Of a stretch of 64,000 nucleotides of DNA, positions 16,519 to 26,352 are shown piece after piece. Every line of letters starts with the position of its first letter. Position 1 is the first letter of the stretch. Both the position numbers and the translations under genes were made by a program. Under the pieces are notes generated by a model. That model was not told the DNA's origin, searched no databases, and worked only from the letters and a program-made list of their open reading frames with translations. Source of the DNA: Hymenobacter sp. HSC-4F20 (GTDB lineage: Bacteria; Bacteroidota; Bacteroidia; Cytophagales; Hymenobacteraceae); NCBI RefSeq assembly GCF_019599275.1, contig NZ_JAHZTD010000004.1, positions 186,001 through 250,000 of the forward strand, read 5' to 3'.

Positions 16519-18576
16519 CTACCAGATTTTCACCCGCGCGGAGTCGGGGCGGTAAAGCTTGTCGCCGGGCTTCACGCCGAAGGCCTCATAGAACTCCGGC
16601 ACATCGGCAAAGGGGCCGTTGATGCGGAATTGGGCCGGCGAGTGCACGTCGGTAAGGATGGCCTGGGCCAGGCGCTCATCGCGCTGGTGTACCTGCCAGC
16701 CCAGGGCGTAGCCCAGGAAGTAGCGTTGGGTAGGCGTGAGGCCGTTAATCTTCTCGCCCTTCTTGTATTGCTCGGTTTTCTTGAAGGCATCCAGGGCAAT
16801 GACGATGCCGCCCAGGTCGGCAATGTTTTCGCCGGCCGTAGCCTTGCCGTTGATGTGCAGGGAGTCGAGCACGGTGTAGCCATTGAACTGGCGCACGATG
16901 CCGTTTACGCGCTGCTGAAACAGCTGCCGGTCCTTCTTGGTCCACCAGTTGCGCAGGTTGCCCCGGTCGTCAAACTGGCTGCCTTCGTCATCGAATCCGT
17001 GGGTTAGCTCGTGGCCGATGGTGCTGGCCCCGGCGTAGCCGTAGATAATGGCGTCGTCGGCGTTGGCGTCCAGCAGGCCCGGAATGGCGAAGATGGCAGC
17101 CGGCAGCACGATTTCGTTGTTGCTGGGATTGTAGTAGGCGTTGTACGTCTGCGGGGTCATGCCCCACTCGGTACGGTCTACGGGCTTGCCCAGCTTGTTG
17201 ATATTGTAGCGGTAGGCCCACTGGTTGGCCCGCATCACATTCTGAGCGTAGGAGCTGCGGTCAATCTGCAGCGAGGAGTAGTCCTTCCACTTATCGGGGT
17301 AGCCTACTTTGCGGGTGATTTTGGTGAGCTTCACCAGGGCCTTTTGCTTGGTTGAGTCGCTCATCCAGTCCAGCTTCTGAATATGCTCCCGGAAAGAGGC
17401 CACCACGTTGGCGGTCAGCTCCTCGTAGCGCTTTTTGGTAGCGGGCGGGAAGTATTCCTGCACGAACAGCTGGCCCAGGGCCTCGCCAATGGCGTTTTCT
17501 TCGGCGTCGAGCACGCGCTTCCAGCGGGCCCTCTGCTCCTTGGCCCCTTGCAGCACGGTACCGTAGAAGCGGAAGTTCTCATTATCGAAGTCCTGGCTGA
17601 GGGTAGGGGCAAAGGCATGCACCAGCTGCCACTGCAGGTAAGCTTTCCAGTCATCCAGCGGGGCCGACTGGAGCAGGCGGCCGGCTTCGCGGTAGAACTC
17701 GGGCTGGCCCACAATAACGGTGTCAGCTTTGCCCAGCTCCATCTGGGCTAGCCAGGGCTTCCAGCTCAGGCCGGGCGTGAGCTTGTCCAGGCCCGAAACG
17801 GCCATTTTGTTGTAGTTGGCGTAGGGGTCGCGCAGGGCCTCGAGCTTGCGCGAAGCGCCGGCCAGCTTGGTTTCCAGCTGCACTACCCGCTCGGCGTTGG
17901 CTTGGGCGGTAGGCGCATCCTGACCCAGCAGCGTGAACATCTTAACCAAGTGGTTTCTGTACTCCTGGCGGATGTTTTTGGTGCGGGCGTCCTTGTTGAA
18001 GTAGTAGTCGCGGTTGGGCAGGCCCAGGCCCGACTGCCACAGCTGCAAGGCCATCTTCTCGCTGTTCTTGGCATCCTGACCCACGTAGCCGCCCACAACG
18101 GTGTTCACGCCCAGGGGCTGCAGGTGGGCCATAACGGCCTGCACATCGGCCACCGATTTCATGGCCTGAATGCGGTTCAGCTCGGCTTGCAGCGGGGCCA
18201 CGCCCTGCTTATTGATAGTAACGCTGTCCATGCCCGTGGCCCAGAAGTCGCCGATTTTCTGCTGCACTGAGCCGGGCGCGGCCTTGGTTTTGGCGGCCTC
18301 CTCGTTGAGCTTGCGCAGGCGGGCGTACACCTCGTTCTGCACCTCCTTGCCAATGCCCCAGTTGCTTTCCGAAGCCGGAATAGGATGCTGCTTAAACCAG
18401 GTACCGTTGGCGTAGGTGTAAAAGTCGTCGCCGGGGCGCACGGTGGTGTCGAGGTTGGCCTGGATAATATCGGGCTGGTTGCCGGCGGAAGTGCCGCCGG
18501 GCTGGCAGGCCGTGAACACCAGGCCCAGCAACGGGGCCGTCAGCAGCCAGGGGCGCAGCGTAGGGGAGAGGTTCAT
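16519..18576 (-). CDS. M13 family metallopeptidase (PepO/neprilysin-like) lipoprotein
   Basis: 685 residues from the ATG at 18576. The longer open frame adds 80 residues, but MNLSPTLRPWLLTAPLLGLV plus lipobox FTAC marks the true start. The N-terminal M13 domain begins at DTTVRPGDDFYTYANGTWF. The C-terminal catalytic domain holds the zinc site HELTH (His522, His526) in GHELTHGFDDEG, the third ligand Glu583 in GENIADLGG, and substrate-binding NAYYNPSNNEIVLPAAI. The protein ends in the usual PDSARVKIW. It is a lipid-anchored periplasmic or surface oligopeptidase that degrades short peptides. A TACATTCG box lies 29 bases upstream. The gene is divergent from a small membrane protein. Confidence 0.95.
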   Translation of the reverse strand: MNLSPTLRPWLLTAPLLGLVFTACQPGGTSAGNQPDIIQANLDTTVRPGDDFYTYANGTWFKQHPIPASESNWGIGKEVQNEVYARLRKLNEEAAKTKAAPGSVQQKIGDFWATGMDSVTINKQGVAPLQAELNRIQAMKSVADVQAVMAHLQPLGVNTVVGGYVGQDAKNSEKMALQLWQSGLGLPNRDYYFNKDARTKNIRQEYRNHLVKMFTLLGQDAPTAQANAERVVQLETKLAGASRKLEALRDPYANYNKMAVSGLDKLTPGLSWKPWLAQMELGKADTVIVGQPEFYREAGRLLQSAPLDDWKAYLQWQLVHAFAPTLSQDFDNENFRFYGTVLQGAKEQRARWKRVLDAEENAIGEALGQLFVQEYFPPATKKRYEELTANVVASFREHIQKLDWMSDSTKQKALVKLTKITRKVGYPDKWKDYSSLQIDRSSYAQNVMRANQWAYRYNINKLGKPVDRTEWGMTPQTYNAYYNPSNNEIVLPAAIFAIPGLLDANADDAIIYGYAGASTIGHELTHGFDDEGSQFDDRGNLRNWWTKKDRQLFQQRVNGIVRQFNGYTVLDSLHINGKATAGENIADLGGIVIALDAFKKTEQYKKGEKINGLTPTQRYFLGYALGWQVHQRDERLAQAILTDVHSPAQFRINGPFADVPEFYEAFGVKPGDKLYRPDSARVKIW

Positions 18577-18605
18577 ACAGAACGGAATGAGCGGTAAGAA
18601 GTAAG

Positions 18606-18613
18606 CGAATGTA
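18606..18613 (-). promoter_or_regulatory. Putative -7 element of the M13 peptidase gene
   Basis: TACATTCG on the minus strand, one mismatch to TAnnTTTG, 29 bases upstream of the ATG at 18576. Confidence 0.4.
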
Positions 18614-18675
18614 GCGGGAACCAGCTGGTTCACGTAGGCGCAAAGACAGCTCTTTGTCTTTTGCGTTGCCTGCTT

Positions 18676-19131
18676 ATGAATCTGCCCCAGCTTCTCCTGG
18701 TTAATTTCCTGTTGGCTGCCTACCTGACGGGCGTTATCTGGACGGTGCAGCTGGTGCACTACCCGGGTTTTGCCCAGGCTGCCCGCGACACTTTTTCTGC
18801 TTTTCATGCCCAGCACTCCCGCCGCATCAGCTGGCTGGTGCTGGGCCCGATGGTGCTGGAGCTGCTACTAGGGGTGGCCCTGGCCTGGCAAGGCCACGAC
18901 TTAGGCGCGGCCCGGTGGTGGCAGCTGCTGCTGGTAGTGCTGGCCTGGGCCGCTACGTTCTTTGTTTCTGTGCCCTTTCACAACCGCTTGGCCGAAGGCT
19001 ACGACTACGTGGCCATTGACGGGCTGGTGCGCACCAACTGGCCCCGTACCCTGGCCTGGACCCTCCGGACCGCACTGTTAGGATGGCAGCTCTGGAAAAT
19101 GCTGCATTTTGCGGCCTCGCCCGCGGCGTAG
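18676..19131 (+). CDS. Four-helix integral membrane protein, unknown function
   Basis: 151 residues from the ATG at 18676 (the frame opens five codons earlier at a TTG). It has four predicted membrane helices (about residues 4-25, 50-70, 82-102 and 122-142). Conserved-looking polar residues lie just after the first helix (TVQLVHYPGF) and in the loops (FHAQHSRRISW, VPFHNRLAEGYD). The His, Pro and Arg pattern suggests a real family, but I cannot name it. It is divergent from the M13 peptidase and 56 bases upstream of arfB on the same strand, so co-transcription is possible. Confidence 0.8.
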   Translation: MNLPQLLLVNFLLAAYLTGVIWTVQLVHYPGFAQAARDTFSAFHAQHSRRISWLVLGPMVLELLLGVALAWQGHDLGAARWWQLLLVVLAWAATFFVSVPFHNRLAEGYDYVAIDGLVRTNWPRTLAWTLRTALLGWQLWKMLHFAASPAA

Positions 19132-19187
19132 CGTACCGGCCGTGTTACTTTGTACTGGTTTCTTCCTCTCGTTACTACCCCTGCTTC

Positions 19188-19595
19188 ATGCTTCCACCCC
19201 CCGAAGCTTTTCTATCCGAACTGTATTTCCAAACCAGCCGCAGCAGCGGCCCGGGCGGACAAAACGTAAACAAAGTAGAGTCTCGGGTGGAATTGCGCTT
19301 CCGTATCCCGGATTCCTTGCTGCTGACCGAAGAACAAAAACAGACCCTGCTCCAAAAGCTGGCCTCCAAGCTGACTACTGAGGGCGAGCTGCTGGTAGCG
19401 GCCCAGGAAGACCGGAGCCAGCTCCGCAACAAGGAAACGGCCCTGCGCAAGTTCTACGAAACCCTGCAAAAGGCCCTGCACAAGCCCAAAGCCCGCAAAG
19501 CCACCAAGCCTAGCCAGGGGGCCGTGCGCCAGCGCCTAGAATCCAAGAAAAAGCACGGCGACAAGAAAGCCAACCGCGGCCGGGTTGATTTTTAG
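19188..19595 (+). CDS. arfB: Alternative ribosome-rescue aminoacyl-tRNA hydrolase ArfB
   Basis: 135 residues from the ATG at 19188. The release-factor-like domain carries the catalytic GGQ in SSGPGGQNVNKVESRVEL, which hydrolyses peptidyl-tRNA in the ribosome. The C-terminal tail is Lys/Arg-rich (KKKHGDKKANRGRVDF); in the family it threads into the empty mRNA channel of stalled ribosomes. The length matches ArfB/YaeJ (about 140) and is too short for a class I release factor. The frame is open upstream to 19083, but those codons overlap the previous gene. TACTTTGT at 19146-19153 may be part of its promoter. Confidence 0.94.
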   Translation: MLPPPEAFLSELYFQTSRSSGPGGQNVNKVESRVELRFRIPDSLLLTEEQKQTLLQKLASKLTTEGELLVAAQEDRSQLRNKETALRKFYETLQKALHKPKARKATKPSQGAVRQRLESKKKHGDKKANRGRVDF

Positions 19596-19632
19596 GGATA
19601 TAGCTAGTTAGTAGCGCTACCTATTAAGGCTT

Positions 19633-20100
19633 ATGTATAAGATAGTAAGAATGCTAGTGTTTAAAGTGGCAAGAATGCTAGGAGTGCTGGTTCTGGCTCT
19701 GATACCACTGTGTTTTATATTTCCTTCTCTGGGCTACCTACTAGCCCTCGTGCTCTTCTATGGTGGATTATTTCTGGCGGGTGCAGTAGCGGTGTTAGCC
19801 CTAGCCACCGTGTTTCTAGCCTTGCCCCTCATTGTGCGGTGGGCGCTGCTGAAGCTGGCCGACTTGCGGCCCGGGCCCTACCAAGCTGCCCTGAACTGGT
19901 GGGTGGCCGGCGCGTACGGGTTGATGGTGCTGGAAATGGCGGGTCTGAGTCTGGCAGTGCGGCCACGCGTACCCCAAGTGGTAGATGCCGTGGTAGACAA
20001 GGGGCTGTTGTGCTGTTGTTTGTGGCTGCCCTCTATGCTCGGCGCCCTGCTGCTCGCCCGCATTGGCTTCCGGCGGTATCTCACCCACAGTTCCGGGTAG
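19633..20100 (+). CDS. Hydrophobic membrane protein, unknown function
   Basis: 155 residues with four hydrophobic stretches: about 13-32, 34-70 (long, probably two passes), 90-108 and 123-143. The N-terminus is basic (MYKIVRMLVFKVARML) and suits a membrane insertion start. There are no recognisable motifs; a CCC triplet sits in the last helix. It follows arfB by 37 bases and is convergent with the lipoprotein at 20108, with only 7 bases between the two stops and no visible terminator. Function unknown. Confidence 0.65.
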   Translation: MYKIVRMLVFKVARMLGVLVLALIPLCFIFPSLGYLLALVLFYGGLFLAGAVAVLALATVFLALPLIVRWALLKLADLRPGPYQAALNWWVAGAYGLMVLEMAGLSLAVRPRVPQVVDAVVDKGLLCCCLWLPSMLGALLLARIGFRRYLTHSSG

Positions 20101-20107
20101 CAGCTTC

Positions 20108-20812
20108 TCAGTTCAAGTCCAGGCCAAACAGTACCCCAAACCACGGCTTGCGCTGATAAATCCAGTGGCGGCCGTCGGGGCCCAGCAGTTGGTCAGCCCC
20201 GATGGCCAGGCCCAGGTTGAAAATGCGGGCATCATAAATAGCGGCTGCCCCAGCATGCACCACAAAGCCTTCGTACTCGGCTACCTGGCTGCGTTGGCCC
20301 GTAACATCAGGGTTGATGATGGTGGAGCCCAGGCCCGTGAACACGCCGTAACCCAGGCCCACCGTCCGGATTTGCGGCTCTTGGCGGCCTGCCAGCAAGG
20401 CCCGGCTGTTCACGTGGTAGAAATCAAGGCGGCGGCCAAAGTACAGGGCCGCGTTGAAGTTGGTGTTCAACTGCACCGGCACGGGCCCCTGCGGCGGCCG
20501 GGCCTTGAAGGGAATTGTGAAAACGTCGAGGTCGAACTTCCGGTCGACCAGAATGACGTGGTGGCCCCGGTGCAGACCGTAGCCAAAGCGCCGCGGCGCC
20601 CCAGTTGAGTCCGGCTGAGAAATAAACGTCAGTGAGTCGTGCGCCTGTTCCACGTAAAAGGTGCGCTCCTTGCCCACGGCAGCCGCCAGGGCGGGGTCGT
20701 TGGTGCGAAAAAACTGGTAGTCGCCGGGCTCCAGCGCGGGCAGGCGCCCCACGGCCGCACACCCGGTTACTAACCAGGCGCCTAAGCATGCACAAGGCAG
20801 AAAAGGGCGCAT
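20108..20812 (-). CDS. Lipoprotein of unknown function downstream of mgtE
   Basis: 234 residues from the ATG at 20812, where MRPFLPCACLGAWLVTGCAA gives a lipoprotein signal (lipobox VTGC). The mature protein has a globular N-terminal part (DYQFFRTNDP, ERTFYVEQAHDSLTF) and strand-rich C-terminal sequence (YGVFTGLGSTIINP, VVHAGAAAIYDARIFNLGLAIGADQLLG, KPWFGVLFGLDLN). The last resembles barrel strands of an outer-membrane protein. It starts 22 bases after the mgtE stop and is likely in the same operon. No family is recognised. A link to divalent-cation stress is only guilt by position. Confidence 0.75.
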   Translation of the reverse strand: MRPFLPCACLGAWLVTGCAAVGRLPALEPGDYQFFRTNDPALAAAVGKERTFYVEQAHDSLTFISQPDSTGAPRRFGYGLHRGHHVILVDRKFDLDVFTIPFKARPPQGPVPVQLNTNFNAALYFGRRLDFYHVNSRALLAGRQEPQIRTVGLGYGVFTGLGSTIINPDVTGQRSQVAEYEGFVVHAGAAAIYDARIFNLGLAIGADQLLGPDGRHWIYQRKPWFGVLFGLDLN

Positions 20813-20834
20813 AAGAACAACCTGAACGCTGGGC

Positions 20835-22220
<1,386 letters not shown>

Positions 22221-22287
22221 GAACTGCAAGAGGGGGTGTTTTTCGCTAGGCAGAAGGGAATTGGTGAAGGAGGGCCGAACCGGCGCG

Positions 22288-22295
22288 CAAAAGTA
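22288..22295 (-). promoter_or_regulatory. Putative -7 element of mgtE
   Basis: TACTTTTG on the minus strand, an exact TAnnTTTG match, gives a leader of roughly 60 bases before the ATG at 22220. Confidence 0.5.
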
Positions 22296-22497
22296 GCCTT
22301 TTCCTGCCCTGTTTGGTAGCCCGGCGGCCATATTTATCCGGTCAGCCAGCAGTACGTACGCGGGGCTGGCGGCGGCGGCTTGCCCAGCACTACTGCGCCC
22401 GGGTCTGCGGGTAATGCAAACTCGACCGTAACCTTCCCGGTCGCCGGGCAGTTCCTTCCGGTGGGCCCGGTCTATTTGGGCCCCTTTCTTCTGCTTT

Positions 22498-23313
22498 ATG
22501 CCCCATTCCTCCGCTACTCTGCCCCTGGGCACACTCGTTGCCCTCGGGGGGGGCGACGATGACGCCCTGCTGGTTCTGCTCTGCGACCTGCTGCCGGATT
22601 CCGGCACGCCCATCGAAATTATTACCGTTGCCTCCCGCGACGATACCCGCTCGGGGAGGGCCTACGAGCGGGCCATGCGCGAGCTGGGGTGCACCGGCGC
22701 CCGGCACCTGCGCATCAGTGAGCATCACCCTGCCGATGCGCCCGATACCCTGCGCCGCCTGCGGCGGGCGGGCTTGGTGTTCTTCTCGGGCGGCGACCAG
22801 GAGCGTATCACTGATTTTCTGCAGGGCACCGAGTTTGCGCGCGTTCTGCGCGAGCGATACCAGCAGGAAGCCGATTTCATTATTGCCGGCACCAGCGCCG
22901 GTGCCGCCGTGATGCCCGAGTACATGGTGGTGCAGGGCTACGGCTGGCGGGCCCTACGCAAGGGCGGTACGCAAACCAGCGCCGGGCTGGGCCTGCTACC
23001 CCAACTGCTCATCGACCAGCACTTTGTGGAACGCGGACGATTCGGGCGGCTAGCTCACGCCCTGCTGGTACACCCTATGTGCCTGGGTATTGGCCTGGCT
23101 GAGGAAACCGGCGTGATTATCCGGAGTGGGCGCTACGCGGAGGTATTCGGCGACGGGGTGGTAATGGTGGTGGATGGCCGCCACCTCCACGACAGCAACC
23201 TCGGCCAGGTGGGGCGTGGGGAGCCAATTGGGGCGCAAAACCTTCGAGTACACCTGCTGGTAGCCGGCCAACAGCTGGATTTGCTTTCACGGGAGGTGGT
23301 GCGTATAAAATAG
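22498..23313 (+). CDS. Cyanophycinase-like S51 family serine peptidase
   Basis: 271 residues, the typical cyanophycinase length. The fold markers are LVALGGGDDD at the N-terminus, FFSGGDQERI in the middle and the nucleophile Ser133 in the elbow AGTSAGAAVMPE, followed by GLGLLPQLLIDQHFVERGRFGRL, which is highly characteristic. Cyanophycinases cut the aspartate-arginine polymer cyanophycin to beta-Asp-Arg dipeptides. No cyanophycin synthetase and no isoaspartyl dipeptidase lie in the window, so the enzyme may process imported or environmental polymer, or another isopeptide. No signal peptide is evident, so it should be cytoplasmic. It is divergent from mgtE and appears monocistronic. Confidence 0.92.
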   Translation: MPHSSATLPLGTLVALGGGDDDALLVLLCDLLPDSGTPIEIITVASRDDTRSGRAYERAMRELGCTGARHLRISEHHPADAPDTLRRLRRAGLVFFSGGDQERITDFLQGTEFARVLRERYQQEADFIIAGTSAGAAVMPEYMVVQGYGWRALRKGGTQTSAGLGLLPQLLIDQHFVERGRFGRLAHALLVHPMCLGIGLAEETGVIIRSGRYAEVFGDGVVMVVDGRHLHDSNLGQVGRGEPIGAQNLRVHLLVAGQQLDLLSREVVRIK

Positions 23314-23516
23314 TGAGTGATTGCTTACTAGAAGTGTAGCAGGATGGGGCAGTGCGAGTTAGAACTGTAAATGGTCGTTGAAGCGGAGAAACAGGCAAAA
23401 AAGCTGCTAATAGTGCCAAAATCCTGTATTTAAACTTGTTCGGCACGCCGACTAAACTTCGTTTTTCTCCCTACATTTAGGCCACGAACCCCCAAATTCT
23501 CACTCACTTCTTTCGT

Positions 23517-24764
23517 ATGAATCTAAAATCTCTACTCCTCGCGGGAGGGGCGCTGCTTTCGGGTACGGCGGCTTCGGCGGGTGGCTACCAGGTAACCTTG
23601 GCCGGCCAGAAGAACAACGGTATGGGCGGCGTAGGCGTAGGCCTGTCGCTGGACCAGGCGGCCATGTTCTACAACCCCGGCGCCCTGGCTATGGTGAAGG
23701 ACCGTGGCGTGCAAGTAGGCGCTAACTTAACCTTGGCTCGCAACGCCTTCGTAGCGGAGGGGGGCAGCCAGCAGCGCCAGCTGCGTAATTCGTACACTAC
23801 GCCCCTGAATTTCTATGCCGGCTTTGGCCCCGCCGAAGGCAAGTTCCGTGCGGGCATTGCTGTGTACACGCCGTTCGGCAGCAAGCTTCAGTACGCTGAT
23901 GGCTGGGAAGGGCGCACGTCCCTGACGGATATCGATCTAAAGTCGGTGTTCGTGCAGCCTACTATCAGCTACGCCATTACCGATCAGCTCAGCGTGGGCG
24001 CGGGCTTGGTAGTGCTGGCTTACGGGGCCGTGAACCTGCAACGTGATATTCCCCTACCCGATTCCTACGGCCACGTTGAGCTGGACGGCAAAGCCGATAC
24101 GAAGTTTGGCTTCAACGCCGGTGTGTTCTTCAAGCCTTCCGATAAACTGTCCTTGGGTATCAACTACCGCTCAAAAATTGATGCAGTAGTAAAAGATGGC
24201 GATGTAACCTTCTCGGGCATCTCGGCCACTTTTTCCTCCCGCTTCCAGGCTACGAAATTTGGCGCTACCCTGCCCCTGATTGCGACGACCAGCGTGGGCC
24301 TGGGCATTATGCCCAACGAGAAGCTGACCATCGGGTTTGATGCCAGCCTGGCCCAGTGGAGCAAGTACCGGGTGCTGCGCTTCGACTTTGATCAGCAGGT
24401 TAACGGTTCTACCACCAGCGAGTCGAAGCGCTACTATCAGGACGCGCTAACGTTCCGCCTCGGTGGGCAGTACAAGCTCACGGAAGGCCTGACGGTGCGT
24501 GCCGGAGGCGCTTATGACCAGTCTCCGGTAAAGGAAGGCTACGTAACCCCTGAAACTCCCGACAACGACCGTCTCAGCGGCACGATTGGAGCTTCTTACG
24601 CTTTTGGTAAGTTTGGGGTAGACCTTTCGGCGCAGTATGTGGGCATCAAGAAGCGCACCCAAACGCAGTCGGAGTTGCTCAACAACGGCACCACCGACCG
24701 GATTGCCGGTACTTATAAGACCAACATCGTTATTCCGGGCATCGGCCTGAACTACGCTTTCTAA
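23517..24764 (+). CDS. OmpP1/FadL/TodX family outer-membrane transporter
   Basis: 415 residues with a signal peptide (LLLAGGALLSGTAASAG). The mature N-terminus GGYQVTLAGQKNNGMGGVGV, followed by AAMFYNPGALA, is the plug/hatch signature of FadL barrels. Repeated barrel strands end in an aromatic C-terminal strand (IVIPGIGLNYAF). FadL proteins take up long-chain fatty acids or other hydrophobic compounds across the outer membrane. The SGNH lipoprotein gene starts 21 bases downstream, a common Bacteroidota pairing suggesting the hydrolase releases the fatty-acyl substrate that the barrel imports (inference). TACATTTA at 23472-23479 is a possible promoter box. Confidence 0.93.
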   Translation: MNLKSLLLAGGALLSGTAASAGGYQVTLAGQKNNGMGGVGVGLSLDQAAMFYNPGALAMVKDRGVQVGANLTLARNAFVAEGGSQQRQLRNSYTTPLNFYAGFGPAEGKFRAGIAVYTPFGSKLQYADGWEGRTSLTDIDLKSVFVQPTISYAITDQLSVGAGLVVLAYGAVNLQRDIPLPDSYGHVELDGKADTKFGFNAGVFFKPSDKLSLGINYRSKIDAVVKDGDVTFSGISATFSSRFQATKFGATLPLIATTSVGLGIMPNEKLTIGFDASLAQWSKYRVLRFDFDQQVNGSTTSESKRYYQDALTFRLGGQYKLTEGLTVRAGGAYDQSPVKEGYVTPETPDNDRLSGTIGASYAFGKFGVDLSAQYVGIKKRTQTQSELLNNGTTDRIAGTYKTNIVIPGIGLNYAF

Positions 24765-24785
24765 CCGCGACTCGCTCCCTGATCC

Positions 24786-26273
24786 ATGAATACGTTTCTG
24801 TTTCGCAAGTTCACGCCCCTGGTGGCGTTACTGGGGCTGGGCATTACTGCCTGCCAGCCCGACCTGGAGGATGACTTCAAGCCTAGCAAAGGCTCGGTCG
24901 ACTTCTCCCGCTACATTGCCGTGGGCAACTCCCTGACAGCCGGCTACGGCGATAATGGTCTTTACCGGGAAGGCCAGCTCACTTCTTATCCTTCCATTCT
25001 GGCCCAGCAATTCCGCACGGTAGGCGGGGGAGAATTTGCCCAACCCTTGTTTCCGGAAGCTAATGCCAACGGTAGTGGCTACCTGACTATTACTGGGTTC
25101 AACGGTGCCAACCCGCTCATTAATCCTGAGGCCCGGGTCAACAACGCATTTGTTCCCATCGGACAGTTTGCGCCTGGCCGCGCCGTCGTGGCTACCGGCT
25201 CGCCGCTACTGATTCGGTACACAGCCACCGATAACCAGAATCTGGGGGTGCCGGGTATTCGGGTGGCCGATGTTACGACCACCAGTTACGGCCAACTGAC
25301 AGCCCAGAGCAACGCGGGTAACTTCAACACTTATTTTGAGCGCCTGCTCACCGGCACCGACTCGCGGACCTACCTGCAGTACGTACAGGAGCGAGTTGCT
25401 ACGGTAAAGCCTACCTTCTTCACCAACTGGCTGGGCAACAATGATGTGCTAGGCTTTGCCAGTTCTGGCGGAACGGCTGCCCCGCTGACCGCGGTAACTG
25501 AGTTTACCACCAAATACAACCAAGTAATTGACGCCCTGACGGTAGATGGGGCTAAAGGTTTGGTGGCTACTATCCCCAGCGTAACCAACGTGCCGCTGTT
25601 TACCACGGTGCCCACGGCGTCCGTTATAGCCCAGATCAACGCAACGCCCATCCCGGCTGCTTTGGTACCCCTTATTGCAGCTCAGCTCAAGTTGCCCGCT
25701 GGCTCACCGTTACCTGCCGGCACCCGGTTCGGGCTGTACGTGCGTACCAGCAATACCACCACTCCCGTGCGGGAAGCTACTGAAAACGACTTGTTACTGC
25801 TGCCTGCCAGTGCCTTCATTAACTCGGCAGCCGTGGCTCCCAACGTTTTCCCGGGCGGCATAGGCATTGTAATCCCCGGCGCACCCGCGGCTACGGCTAC
25901 TGCCCTGGCGGCCAGTTCTAACGCGGTGCCCAACAACCTTGTGCTTGACGCTTCCGAAGTAGCAGCCGTAACCGCACGTACTACTGAGTTGAATGCCGTT
26001 ATTACTGCCAGCGCTCAGCGTAAAGGCTTAGCAGTATTCGATGCAAATACCTACTTCAGTAGCATTGCTCGGACCGGAATAGTAACCAACGGCGTAAGCA
26101 ACAACACCAGCTTCGTGAGTGGCAACCTCTTCTCTCTGGATGGGGTGCATCCTACTCCCCGCGGCTACGCGTTGGTAGCAAATGAAATGATTAAAGCAAT
26201 CAATGCTAAATTCGGTGCTCAAGTGCCGACGGTAAACCCCAACGACTACCGCGGCGTGCGTTTTCCACAGTAA
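24786..26273 (+). CDS. SGNH/GDSL hydrolase family lipoprotein
   Basis: 495 residues. The lipoprotein signal ends at Cys23 (GITAC). Block I is AVGNSLTAGYGDN with nucleophile Ser49; block III is NWLGNNDVLG; block V is DGVHPTPRGYALVANEM, holding the catalytic Asp and His. A long insertion (about residues 225-400) between blocks III and V makes it larger than a minimal SGNH enzyme. It probably acts on acyl esters at the cell surface or periplasm. It sits 21 bases after the FadL-type porin gene and shares its transcript, ending at a perfect terminator. Natural substrate unknown. Confidence 0.9.
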   Translation: MNTFLFRKFTPLVALLGLGITACQPDLEDDFKPSKGSVDFSRYIAVGNSLTAGYGDNGLYREGQLTSYPSILAQQFRTVGGGEFAQPLFPEANANGSGYLTITGFNGANPLINPEARVNNAFVPIGQFAPGRAVVATGSPLLIRYTATDNQNLGVPGIRVADVTTTSYGQLTAQSNAGNFNTYFERLLTGTDSRTYLQYVQERVATVKPTFFTNWLGNNDVLGFASSGGTAAPLTAVTEFTTKYNQVIDALTVDGAKGLVATIPSVTNVPLFTTVPTASVIAQINATPIPAALVPLIAAQLKLPAGSPLPAGTRFGLYVRTSNTTTPVREATENDLLLLPASAFINSAAVAPNVFPGGIGIVIPGAPAATATALAASSNAVPNNLVLDASEVAAVTARTTELNAVITASAQRKGLAVFDANTYFSSIARTGIVTNGVSNNTSFVSGNLFSLDGVHPTPRGYALVANEMIKAINAKFGAQVPTVNPNDYRGVRFPQ

Positions 26274-26292
26274 TGCTAACTGAGTGCAGTGC

Positions 26293-26328
26293 AAAAAAGC
26301 CCTTCTGAGTAATCAGAAGGGCTTTTTT
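26293..26328. terminator. Strong bidirectional terminator
   Basis: A perfect 16-bp stem (26293-26308 with 26313-26328) and a GTAA loop, flanked by A6 and T6. It lies between the SGNH gene and the convergent ypdA. Confidence 0.92.
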
Positions 26329-26352
26329 TAGTGTTGAGGCAGGTAGTTGAAA

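Noticed and set aside
16519-18816. Longer start for the M13 peptidase
   Set aside because: The lipoprotein signal at 18576 is clean, and the longer form would bury it and overlap the divergent gene.
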